64,000 nt of DNA from Streptomyces sp. V4I2 (GTDB lineage: Bacteria; Actinomycetota; Actinomycetes; Streptomycetales; Streptomycetaceae), in assembly GCF_030817655.1 (NCBI RefSeq), contig NZ_JAUSZM010000003.1, forward strand, positions 620,001-684,000. Reading direction: 5' to 3'. Positions 43,840-51,959 of the stretch are shown piece by piece. A program made the translations under genes and the position numbers. The notes under the pieces are model-generated. The model had not been told where the DNA came from. It did not search any database and saw only the letters and a program-made list of their open reading frames with translations. Within the stretch, counting starts at the first letter, position 1. The number at the start of each line of letters is the position of its first letter.

Positions 43840-45033
43840 GTGCTCTCCGAACAGTCTGTCCCCGTCGTCCGGGCCACCCTTCCGGCGGTCGGAGCCGCCA
43901 TCGGGAACATCACCGAGCTGTTCTACCGCAAGCTGTTCGAGGCCCAGCCCGAGCTGCTGCGGGACCTGTTCAACCGCGGCAACCAGGCCAGCGGGGATCA
44001 GCAGAAGGCACTGGCCGGCTCCATCGCCGCGTTCGCGGGCCTGCTGCTGGAGAAGCCCGACACCCGCCCCGACTCGATGCTCGCGCGGATCGCGAACAAA
44101 CACGCCTCACTCGGCATCACCTCCGACCAGTACAAGATCGTCCACCGCCATCTCTTCGCTGCGATAACCGAGGTGCTCGGCGACGCGGTCACCGACGAGG
44201 TCGCCGCGGCCTGGGACGAGGTCTACTGGCTCATGGCCAACGCGCTGATCGCCATCGAGGCGCGCCTGTACCAGGAGGCGGGCGCCGCGGACGGCGAGGT
44301 CCGGCAGCGCATGGAGATCGCCGAGCGGCGCCAGGAGACGTCCGATGTCGTCTCCCTCCTCCTGCGGCCCGCCGACGGGTGCCCGGCTGCCCCCTTCCGA
44401 CCGGGCCAGTACGTCAGCGTCCAGGTCGAACTCCCTGACGGCGCCCGGCAGATCCGCCAGTACAGCCTCTCCTCCGCCCCCGGTCGGCAGAATTGGCGTA
44501 TCAGCGTCAAGCGCGTCCGCGACGAGGCGAGGCCGGACGGCGAGGTCTCGACGTGGCTCCACGAACACGCACAGCCCGGCGACACGCTCACCGTGTCGGC
44601 ACCGTTCGGAGACCTGGTCCTGCCCGCGGGCGACGGCCCACTCCTGCTGGCGTCCGCGGGGATCGGCAACACCCCCATGCTGGCCATGCTCGACCACCTG
44701 GCCTCCACCGGCTCCACCCGCCCGGTCATCACGATCCACGCCGACCGCTCCCCCGCCGACCACGCGCACCGCGCGGAGCAACTCGGCCTGGTGCGGGCAC
44801 TGCCCAACGCCCGGCACCACCTGTGGTACGAGGTGCCCGGCGACCAGGCATCAGAGGCCGCGGCCGGCCAAGCCGACGTGAGCAGCCTGCACCTCCCGGC
44901 CGACCTGACCGCCTACCTGTGCGGGCCGCTGCCGTTCATGCGGGCGGTGCGTGGTGACCTGCTGCGGTGCGGCGTGCCTGCCGAGAGGATCCACTACGAG
45001 GTCTTCGGCCCGGACCTCTGGCTCGGCCAGTAG
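43840..45033 (+). CDS. hmp: Flavohemoprotein, nitric oxide dioxygenase
   Basis: A 397-residue two-part enzyme converting NO and O2 to nitrate with NAD(P)H. The globin domain (1-140) has the proximal histidine in ANKHASLG and the B10-type tyrosine region ELFYRKLFE. The reductase part has the FAD motif RQYSLS and the NAD(P) motifs GIGNTPM and CGPLPFM. Start GTG 43840 has AGGAG nine bases upstream; an in-frame ATG at 43786 is upstream of the operator. It is expressed when NsrR senses NO. Confidence 0.95.
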   Translation: MLSEQSVPVVRATLPAVGAAIGNITELFYRKLFEAQPELLRDLFNRGNQASGDQQKALAGSIAAFAGLLLEKPDTRPDSMLARIANKHASLGITSDQYKIVHRHLFAAITEVLGDAVTDEVAAAWDEVYWLMANALIAIEARLYQEAGAADGEVRQRMEIAERRQETSDVVSLLLRPADGCPAAPFRPGQYVSVQVELPDGARQIRQYSLSSAPGRQNWRISVKRVRDEARPDGEVSTWLHEHAQPGDTLTVSAPFGDLVLPAGDGPLLLASAGIGNTPMLAMLDHLASTGSTRPVITIHADRSPADHAHRAEQLGLVRALPNARHHLWYEVPGDQASEAAAGQADVSSLHLPADLTAYLCGPLPFMRAVRGDLLRCGVPAERIHYEVFGPDLWLGQ

Positions 45034-45166
45034 GAACTGATTCCCCACGGAGGCGGGACAGGGCCCGCGGACCCGGCCGACACTTCGGCGGCCATACGGG
45101 AACAGCGAACGGCGCACGGCGCACGGAAACCGTGCCCGCCGCAACGGGAAACGATCACACGAGAGA

Positions 45167-47040
45167 GGGGCTGGGAACTGCTGCCGGTGTACTGAGCAGA
45201 AGTGACTTCTGGTGAGAGTGAGTGAGTGCCGGGGGCTGGATGCGGTTGTTCCGCTGGCGTCAGGGCTCCACCGGCCTGGGCTGTGCTGTGGTCCTTCGCA
45301 CTCGGCAGGGGAACGGGAGTTCTTGGATCGAATGGGTGACCCTTGCGGAGGTTGCTCGTTGACTTCGGTGACGGGGCTCTTCGGCCGGGCGGGGGTGAAG
45401 GGGTGAGCGGACTGCGGGAGGTAGCGGCGTCGTTCGTGGTGCCCGGCCCGGCGGGGGTGGCGATCCGGGACCGGCTGCGAGTGTCGGAGTCGGACGCGGC
45501 GGTGCTCGCCGAGGTGGGGATGTTCCTGGGTTCGCTGGCGGCGGGTGATCTCGCGGAGCGGTCCCGGCAGGGGCTGGTGCATGATGCGGCCTCGCGGGCG
45601 GTGCGCAAGCGGGCGCTGACGGGGAGGTCGTCGGCGCGGTGGGCGGGCAGTATCACCAAGGCCACCCATGACCAGTGGGCGCTGGCCCGGCGCGGCCAGG
45701 CGGCCCATCTGGGCTGGCTTCGCGGGCAGATCGCGTTGATCGAGGCGCGGCTGGCCCCGCCGCTGGGTGCCAAGGCCGACAAGCGCGAAGGCCTGGCGCG
45801 CGGCTATGCCTCGCGTGGTGAGTGGCATGCCAAGTCCCGCCGCCTGCATGGCTTGAAGGACCGGCTCGTGGTGGTGGAGGCGGACCGGGCGGCGGGCCGG
45901 GTGCAGGTGGTGCGCGGCGGCAAGCGTCTCGCGAACGCCCGTCACCACCTTGAGGCGGCTGGACTGGACGCGGCGGCGTGGCGGGAGCGGTGGCGGGGGG
46001 AGCGGATGTTCCTGTCCGCCGACGGGGAGGCGGGCAAGCGGTTCGGCAACGAGACGATCCGCGTCACCGACACCGGCCGGCTCTCGGTCAAGCTTCCGGC
46101 CCCGCTGGTCCACCTGGCCAACGCCCCGCACGGCCGCTACCTCCTCGACGCGGTCGTACGGTTCCAGCACCGCGGGCAGGAGTGGTGTGACCGGGTCACC
46201 GCGAACCGGGCGGTGGCCTACCGCATCCACCACGACACCGCACGTGGCCGCTGGTATGTGACCGCGTCCTGGCAGCGCGCCGCCGCCCCCGTCCTGCCGC
46301 TTCAGGCGGCCCTGGCCCGGGGGGTGGTGGGGGTGGACATGAACGATGACCACCTGGCCGCCTGGCAGTTGGATGTGCACGGCAACCCGGTCGGCGAACC
46401 ACGGCGCTTCTTCTACGACCTGACCGGCACCGCCGAGCACCGGGACGCGCAGCTCCGGCACGCGCTGACCCGGCTGCTGCACCACACCCGGCGCTGCGGG
46501 GCCGCCGCGATCGCCATCGAGGACCTCGACTTCACCGACGGCACCAGCCGTGAGCAGCACGGCCGCAACACACGCTTCCGCCGCCTGCTGTCCCGCTTCC
46601 CCACCGCCAAGCTCAGGGCCCGGCTGGTGTCGATGGCCGCCGAACAGAACCTGGCCGTCGTGGCGGTCGACCCGGCCTACACCTCCCGGTGGGGTGCCCA
46701 GCACTGGCAAAAACCCCTGGCCACCCCGCGACGCAAGACGTCCCGGCACGATGCGGCGAGCATCGCGGTCGGGCGACGCGCCCTCGGACACCCGATCCGG
46801 CGACGGACGACACCGCCCCACCCCGACCAGAGCGATCGTGGTGGGCATCGGACCGCCCAGGCCCGACCGGACACCCGACGGCGTGAGGAACCCCGCCCCC
46901 ACCTTCCCGGACCGCGCACACGATGCGCGCCGCCCGGTGGTGGAGCGAAAGCGGGCGACCAGGGTGCCCAACACCGTTCGGGACACCCGGCTGAGCAGCA
47001 GTCCTGGCAACAGAACTCACTCCCCGCTCAGTCTTTAGGA
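45167..47040 (+). mobile_element. TnpB-type element (IS200/IS605-like, no tnpA), approximate limits
   Basis: The left limit is where similarity to the relic at 13726-14062 begins (GAGGGGCTGGGAACTGCTGC). The right limit is guessed from the start of a chromosomal-type gene at 47053. It contains a long leader, a small frame and one RuvC-nuclease gene; no Y1 transposase gene is present. The 3' part of tnpB and what follows (about 46800-47040) is where an omega-RNA would be expected, but the fold was not computed. Confidence 0.7.
45212..45406 (+). CDS. Possible small leader protein overlapping the tnpB start
   Basis: A 64-codon frame ending GLFGRAGVKG, whose stop TGA overlaps the GTG start of the tnpB-like gene (GTGA). 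It is rich in Cys and Gly (LCCGP, PCGGCS). The relic copy at 13821-14003 keeps the same frame open with a single-codon length difference and many changed residues, and the same GTGA overlap. This suggests translational coupling, but the start differs between copies and no family is known, so it may only be leader RNA. Confidence 0.4.
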   Translation: MRVSECRGLDAVVPLASGLHRPGLCCGPSHSAGEREFLDRMGDPCGGCSLTSVTGLFGRAGVKG

Positions 47041-47484
47041 ACGGTACCGCGTATGAACGACACTTCGGCGGCCGTGGCCGCCGCGGCTGTTTTCGTCTGG
47101 CTCGGGATGGTGCTGGCCATCTCCTTCCTGGAAGCGCCGCTGAAGTTCCGGGCGCCCGACGTGACCGTACGGATCGGACTCGGCATCGGCCGCCTCGTCT
47201 TCCGCGCGCTCAACCGCGCCGAAGTCGTCCAGGTCGTCGTGGTGGTCGCGGCCGTCGCCGTCGGCGATCCCCCGGTGACGGTCCTGGTCCTGACGGTCCT
47301 CGCCGTCGCACTGCTGGCGGTGCAGATGGCCGCGGTCCGGCCCGTCCTCAACCGCCGCTCCGACCGGGTCCTGGCCGGAGCGGACGTCCCGCGCTCCCGC
47401 GCTCACCTCGTCTACGTGGCCTGCGAGTCGGTCAAGTTGGTCGCGCTCGTCGCGCTGGGGACCGCCACCCTGGCCGCCGCCTGA
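45403..47484 (+). CDS. TnpB-like RuvC nuclease, fused in frame to the next gene
   Basis: The tnpB part covers roughly the first 500 codons from GTG 45403. RuvC-like catalytic residues are D in GVDMNDDHLAAW (codon 46336), E in AIEDLDF (46519) and D in SRHDAASIAVGRR (46750). The four-Cys zinc finger normally between the last two is absent: that stretch reads AYTSRWGAQHWQKP. TnpB proteins are RNA-guided nucleases of IS200/IS605 elements. After the final RuvC block the frame meets no stop and runs through to 47484, across a membrane-protein gene that has its own start at 47053. Fusion may be accidental. Confidence 0.8.
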   Translation: MSGLREVAASFVVPGPAGVAIRDRLRVSESDAAVLAEVGMFLGSLAAGDLAERSRQGLVHDAASRAVRKRALTGRSSARWAGSITKATHDQWALARRGQAAHLGWLRGQIALIEARLAPPLGAKADKREGLARGYASRGEWHAKSRRLHGLKDRLVVVEADRAAGRVQVVRGGKRLANARHHLEAAGLDAAAWRERWRGERMFLSADGEAGKRFGNETIRVTDTGRLSVKLPAPLVHLANAPHGRYLLDAVVRFQHRGQEWCDRVTANRAVAYRIHHDTARGRWYVTASWQRAAAPVLPLQAALARGVVGVDMNDDHLAAWQLDVHGNPVGEPRRFFYDLTGTAEHRDAQLRHALTRLLHHTRRCGAAAIAIEDLDFTDGTSREQHGRNTRFRRLLSRFPTAKLRARLVSMAAEQNLAVVAVDPAYTSRWGAQHWQKPLATPRRKTSRHDAASIAVGRRALGHPIRRRTTPPHPDQSDRGGHRTAQARPDTRRREEPRPHLPGPRTRCAPPGGGAKAGDQGAQHRSGHPAEQQSWQQNSLPAQSLGTVPRMNDTSAAVAAAAVFVWLGMVLAISFLEAPLKFRAPDVTVRIGLGIGRLVFRALNRAEVVQVVVVVAAVAVGDPPVTVLVLTVLAVALLAVQMAAVRPVLNRRSDRVLAGADVPRSRAHLVYVACESVKLVALVALGTATLAAA
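47053..47484 (+). CDS. Small four-helix membrane protein
   Basis: A 143-residue protein, opening MNDTSAAVAAAAVFVWLGMV and with hydrophobic stretches near LNRAEVVQVVVVVAAVAVGD, TVLVLTVLAVALLAVQMAAV and VKLVALVALGTATLAAA. No enzyme motif is visible. AGGA lies about 12 bases before ATG 47053. It is in frame with the TnpB-like gene and might also be made as its C-terminal extension. It was probably the gene next to hmp before the element inserted. Confidence 0.7.
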   Translation: MNDTSAAVAAAAVFVWLGMVLAISFLEAPLKFRAPDVTVRIGLGIGRLVFRALNRAEVVQVVVVVAAVAVGDPPVTVLVLTVLAVALLAVQMAAVRPVLNRRSDRVLAGADVPRSRAHLVYVACESVKLVALVALGTATLAAA

Positions 47485-47559
47485 ACGACACCATCGCACC
47501 CCGGTCAGCACAGTCCCCGGCCTCTCGTCATCGGTGGGGCTGATCGGCCGCACCATTCG

Positions 47560-48103
47560 GGTGACGCTGACGGACGCAAGGAAGTCGCCCGGCACGAGCG
47601 TCTGATCGCCAAGGGCCAGGCCCGCCTGGAGCTCGACCATTACCTGGCGGCTCTGGTTCGCAAGCCCGGGGCTTTCCCCGGCGCGACCGCGCTGGAACGG
47701 GCCCGCTCCGCAGGCAAGTTCACCCCCGTCCACGACGCGTGGTGGACGGCCGCCTGCAAGGCCCACAGTGACCGGGACGGCACCCGTGCTCTGGATCCTG
47801 CTGCTGGGCCGGCATCTGCACCACGAGTACCTGGTGACCGGGCTCGCCGCCGCTCTGCGGGCCGGCGCATTGACCGCGGACGCGGTAGCCCTGGAGGCAC
47901 GCAAGGCCGCCGAAGCCGACGAGGCACCGCCCCCCACGACTGAACCGGAGCCGGACCGGGCGAGTGTGACGTTCCTGACCGAGCGGCGGCTGGCCCATCT
48001 GCCGCCCGATAACCGGCCGCTGCCGTCGGTCGCAGCTTACGACCAGCTGCTGCGACCCAGGCAGCGGCCGAACCGTTTTGCCGCCGAGGGAGACAGGCCA
48101 TGA
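47560..48103 (+). pseudogene. IS21-family istA transposase, C-terminal relic
   Basis: The frame KEVARHERLIAKGQARLELD followed by HYLAALVRKPGAFPGATALE matches the C-terminal part of IstA. It shifts near 47790 into LWILLLGRHLHHEYLVTGLA and EARKAAEADEAPPPTTEPEP, ending four bases into the istB start (ATGA-type overlap). The catalytic core upstream is missing. Confidence 0.82.
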
Positions 48104-48740
48104 CGACGTTCAAACGCCACCGCGGGCTGACCGAACAGGCCGCCGATATCGCGGTCGACCAGGCATTCCGCATGCTGCGGCTGCCCACCATCCGAGCCCA
48201 GTTCCCCGAGCTGGCCGAAGCAGCCGCCCGTGACCACATGTCGTATCGCGGGTTCCTCGCCGAACTGCTGAGATGGCCGAGTGAGACGACCGGGCTCGCC
48301 GCCGTTCGGAACGACGGATCAAGGCCGCCGCCTTCCCCCGTGAGAAACCACTGCGGGCCTTCGACCTCGACGCCAACCCCAGCGTGGACCCGGCGGTCAT
48401 CCACACCCTGGTGACGTGCGAGTGGGTCAGGAAGGGCCTGCCGCTCTGCCTGATCGGCGACTCGGGCACCGGCAAGTCGCACCTGCTGATCGCGCTGGGC
48501 ACCGAAGCCGCGATGGCCGGCTACCGCGTCCTCTACAAGCTCGCCACCAAACTCGTCAACGAACTGGTCCAGGCCGCGGACGAGAAGGTGCTGACCAAGA
48601 CCTTCACCGATCCCCGGCTCTGCGCGGCCATCGTCGACCGGCTCACCTTCGGCGGCAACTTGATCCAGACAGGCACCGACTCCTACCGCCTCGCCATCAC
48701 CCAAGCCCGGGCAGCTGCCCAGGACGGCAAGGCAGGCTGA
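48100..48740 (+). pseudogene. IS21-family istB helper ATPase, frameshifted and internally deleted
   Basis: It starts MTTFKRHRGLTEQAADIAVD and continues MLRLPTIRAQFPELAEAAAR; a frameshift near 48300 is followed by LPLCLIGDSGTGKSHLLIAL with the Walker A motif. The chain then jumps from NELVQAADEKVL to TKTFTDPRLCAAIVDRLTFG, missing the Walker B block (CIDELGY) and ~50 residues. Short repeats around the codons for KT may have promoted the deletion. Confidence 0.88.
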
Positions 48741-48892
48741 CCGCTCTGGGATTCACTTCACCAGGAGTCATCGCTCCCGTTGAGGCCGGGAGCCAGGCCC
48801 GGAGTTGTGTTCTGCTCGTCGGCATGTCGGGCCAGACAGTGGCGTTGCGTAAGCGACTGGCGGCCGTCTCACTTGACCGGTGACCGCAAGTG

Positions 48893-49636
48893 TCACGCCT
48901 GGACGGTGGGGCGAACATTGATCTCGCCGATCTCGACGTCGCCGGGTTGCTCGATGGCGAAGGCCACCGCGCGGGCGACTGCCGCCGGAGGGATGCCCAT
49001 CGCGTCCATGTTCTTGCGCGTCTGCTCGCGGATTTGCGGATCTGCCATGGAGTCGGCGAGATCGGTGCGGACGTATCCCGGCGAGATGGCTGTCGTGCGC
49101 ACCACCCCGTCGGTGGACTCCGCGCGCAGCCCCTCGTGGACGGTGCGCACTGCGTTCTTGGTCGCGGCGTAGACAGCCATCGAGGGGGACGCGCCGTGCA
49201 GGCCGGCCACGGAGACGATGCTGACCAGGTGGCCCGACCCTTGCTCGCGGAAGACGGGCAGCACGGCGGCGACGCCGTTGAGCATGCCGCGAAGGTTGAC
49301 ATCGATCATGGCCGACCAGCCTTCGGTGTCGAGGTCGGCCAGCGGACTGATCGGGGCGATGCCGGCGTTGTTCACCAGTACATCGATACGGCCGCACTGG
49401 TCGATGGTGGTGGACACCAGGCGCTGCAGGTCTTGGGCCTTGGTGACGTCGACGACGCACGTGGCAGCACGGCCCCCCTCCTCCCGGATGTCCTGCGCTA
49501 TGGCGTCGATGCGCTCGCTGCGGCGCGCTGCGAGGACGACTGCGGCGCCGCGGCCGGCGAGCAGGCGGGCCGTGGCTTCGCCGATGCCGCCGCTCGCTCC
49601 GGTGATAGCGACGATCTTGCCGTGCAGAGAAAGCAC
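48893..49636 (-). CDS. Short-chain dehydrogenase/reductase
   Basis: A 247-residue classical SDR. The cofactor motif TGASGGIG lies at 12-19, NNAG at 89-92, catalytic S142, Y156 and K160 (YAATK), and ISPGYVRTDLADS downstream. R38/R39 after the second strand (LAARRSER) suggests NADP(H). Start GTG 49636 follows GGAGG at seven bases. It is divergent from a TetR gene with a double operator between them, so it is probably the TetR target. Substrate unknown. Confidence 0.92.
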   Translation of the reverse strand: MLSLHGKIVAITGASGGIGEATARLLAGRGAAVVLAARRSERIDAIAQDIREEGGRAATCVVDVTKAQDLQRLVSTTIDQCGRIDVLVNNAGIAPISPLADLDTEGWSAMIDVNLRGMLNGVAAVLPVFREQGSGHLVSIVSVAGLHGASPSMAVYAATKNAVRTVHEGLRAESTDGVVRTTAISPGYVRTDLADSMADPQIREQTRKNMDAMGIPPAAVARAVAFAIEQPGDVEIGEINVRPTVQA

Positions 49637-49651
49637 TACTACCTCCAAGTA

Positions 49652-49703
49652 AAGTGGACACGTGTCCGCTGCTTGGTTCACCCTACCGGACACGTGTCCA
49701 CTT
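49652..49703. promoter_or_regulatory. Paired TetR-type operators in the SDR/TetR divergon
   Basis: GGACACGTGTCC, a perfect 12-bp palindrome, occurs at 49656-49667 and 49688-49699. The flanks extend each copy so that AAGTGGACACGTGTCCG (49652-49668) is an exact reverse complement of 49687-49703. The centres are 32 bp apart, three helical turns. Confidence 0.9.
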
Positions 49704-49731
49704 GTGAGAGGCGGAACATCAGGAGATGCCT

Positions 49732-50292
49732 ATGAGCGCGCCAGCACGCCGTCCGGACGCGGTGCAGAACCGAACCCGCATCGTCGAAGCCGCCCGCGCG
49801 GCCCTCGCCGAGTCCAACCACGTCCACCTCAACGAGATCGCCAAGCGCGCCGGCGTAGGACAGGGAACGCTCTACCGGAACTTTCCCAACCGCGAAGCGC
49901 TCCTCGCCGAGGTGTACCAGCGCGACGTCGAAGAACTCGTGACCGCCGCCTCCGCTCTGCTGGCGGAACACGAGCCCGTGGAAGCCTTGCGTCACTGGCT
50001 CGACCGAGTGATCGACTACGCCGAGATCAAGTACGGCGTCCTGGCAGCGCTCGAGCCGGCTGCATGGCAAGACCTTGTCGCCCACAGCCAGAACCCCATC
50101 GAAAACGCCCTCGGTCACCTGCTGGACGCCGGGAAAGCAGCCGGTTCCATCCGCGCGGACGTGGACGCCCACGGGGTCCTCCTGCTCATCGCCTACCTCG
50201 GCCGACTGGACCGGGATGAATGGGAATCAACGGCGCGGCCTCTGATGAACGTCGTCCTCGACGGCCTTCGCCGACAGGACGCGGACCGGTGA
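49732..50292 (+). CDS. TetR-family regulator
   Basis: A 186-residue regulator. The helix-turn-helix lies in LNEIAKRAGVGQGTLYRNFP followed by NREALLAEVYQ; the C-terminal domain is helical. ATG 49732 has AGGAG six bases upstream, while the ATG at 49726 abuts the ribosome site and is unlikely. The double palindrome in its promoter indicates it represses itself and the divergent SDR gene. Confidence 0.9.
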   Translation: MSAPARRPDAVQNRTRIVEAARAALAESNHVHLNEIAKRAGVGQGTLYRNFPNREALLAEVYQRDVEELVTAASALLAEHEPVEALRHWLDRVIDYAEIKYGVLAALEPAAWQDLVAHSQNPIENALGHLLDAGKAAGSIRADVDAHGVLLLIAYLGRLDRDEWESTARPLMNVVLDGLRRQDADR

Positions 50293-50439
50293 GGCAGCAG
50301 AACACCGAGGACATCCTGAACAGCACCCCAAACATCACCAAATAGCAGCGGAGAGACATCGACTCCGCCACCGAGCGATGTCAGTTCTCACCCACCTACG
50401 AAGCCAGCGGGGAGACGGACTTCCGGCGTTCACGGCACA

Positions 50440-50835
50440 CTCGGAACGACTGTGTCACACGCTGGCGTGGTTCATGCCACAGCCGTCGCCCTGGCCGAGT
50501 CAGGAGCCCGGGTACTCGGCGGGGGCGCCGAAACGCTCTGGAGCGGACTGCTCGCGCACACAGGCATCGAGATCCTGCCGCTCGACACCTGCGCGGTGGG
50601 CGCCGCGGAAACGGTCGTCGGCAGGGCCTGGAGTCAACGTGTCCAGAACGTACGGCCACCCCCCATGGCCGGTGGGACGGGCTACGCGGCCACCAAGACG
50701 GATGTCCTGGCCGCGCCAGGCCTTCCCGATCACACCATCGACGAGATGTACGCCTACGAGCGCGAGCGCATCCCAACGGCCTGCTCTGCGATCGGACAGG
50801 TGCTGACGGCCGACGGAGGACTCGAACTCGTCTGA
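50440..50835 (+). pseudogene. Internally deleted SDR relic
   Basis: The frame reads HATAVALAESGARVLGGGAE, like the end of an SDR cofactor-binding unit, and finishes CSAIGQVLTADGGLELV, an SDR-type C-terminus. The central catalytic portion (NNAG, Ser, YxxxK) is missing. No plausible start precedes it. The 50293-50439 stretch holds nothing clear. Confidence 0.55.
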
Positions 50836-50894
50836 CTCCGCCGGAGTTCGGCCGTCGCACACCAACACTGCCGCAGGCCGCATCGACGAAGGCT

Positions 50895-51235
50895 TTCTGG
50901 AGAGTACGACGTGCCCGCCCTCGGCGGAGATGAGCTGGGTGTTCAGGTGCACGTGCGCACCACGGCGTTCCAGGGAGCGCACCACCCAGGCTCCGGGTTT
51001 GCCGGTCACCTCGGGCAGAATCCGGTCCCGAGCCTCCACCAGGTGGAAGGACAGGTCGTCGAAGCTCAGTTCGGGATAGGCAGTGAGCATCGCGGTGGCC
51101 AGCGACAGCAGTTCGCCGAAGCCCTCGACACCGGAGAACCCGCCGCCCACGAACGTGACCGTGGGCAGCCTCTGCCGCTCGGCGCCGGGCGGCATCGACG
51201 CCGCCTGGTCGAACGCAGTAAGAAGTCGGTCACGG
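50895..51235 (-). pseudogene. Fragment of a type-II NADH dehydrogenase-like flavoprotein
   Basis: AIRDRLLTAFDQAASMPPGA followed by LPTVTFVGGGFSGVEGFGEL and DRILPEVTGKPGAWVVRSLE is the central portion of NDH-2-like pyridine nucleotide-disulfide oxidoreductases (second GxGxSG nucleotide-binding fold). Both ends of the ~400-residue protein are absent. Confidence 0.8.
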
Positions 51236-51399
51236 ATGGCTAGGTAGACAGAACAGAGTCGGCCGGTGTGTCATGCGGTGCGGCGCCGACGGAGCTGCAT
51301 CTGGCCTGTGGTGTGCAAGGAGAGTTGAGGCGGTCACGACCGGCGGCCCGCTGGTCAAGCTCAAGAAGGGCGCCGCCCGGGCGCGTGACTGCCGGCGAT

Positions 51400-51880
51400 C
51401 CCTGGGACGAGCTGGAGTGCGAGATGTACCCGCCCGCGCTGAAATACCCGTACAAGAAACGCCGTTCTGCCTTCGGCGAGCAGCGCTACGGCGCACTCGG
51501 GACAACGTGCGAGGACTGGGAGGCGCGCCTGCGGGCCGCTGCCGCCAACTGTGAGTGCTTCGGCGCGACCGCCGCCCTCTTCTGCTGCATCGACCGCTCC
51601 TTGGGCCCGGCCCAATGGTCCGACGTCGGCATGTATCTGCAGACCGTCATGCTGCTGCTGCGCGCCGAAGGGCTGCACAATTGCGCGCAGACGGCGTGGT
51701 CGGTGTGTCGCAAGACCGTCGCGGAGGTCGCCCCCGGACGAGCTCACCCTCTTCTGCGGCATGTCGATCGGGTTCGAGGACGTCACGATGGATCACGCGC
51801 GTACGAGTCGGGCGCCGCTCGAGGAGACTGTCACGTTCGTCGGGGTGAGTTCGTCGCGGATCGAATCATGGCGCCACTGA
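51400..51880 (+). pseudogene. Nitroreductase-family relic, truncated and frameshifted
   Basis: YPPALKYPYKKRRSAFGEQR followed by CCIDRSLGPAQWSDVGMYLQ and TVMLLLRAEGLHNCAQTAW matches the FMN-binding C-terminal half of nitroreductases. Near 51735 the frame shifts to continue LTLFCGMSIGFEDVTMDHAR and APLEETVTFVGV. The N-terminal part with the first FMN contacts is absent. Confidence 0.8.
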
Positions 51881-51959
51881 CGGGCATCGGCATTGCCAGG
51901 CCACCGCTGTGGTTACCCCTGTGCGGTGATGGCCGCCCCGCCACCCCTGCCTGTGATGG

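Noticed and set aside
45034..45166. A terminator or gene between hmp and the TnpB-type element
   Set aside because: Only short, weak inverted repeats are visible and no family resemblance was found.
44851..47010. A 719-codon minus-strand frame opposite hmp and the TnpB-like gene
   Set aside because: It is antisense to two genes with catalytic motifs and has no recognisable domain.
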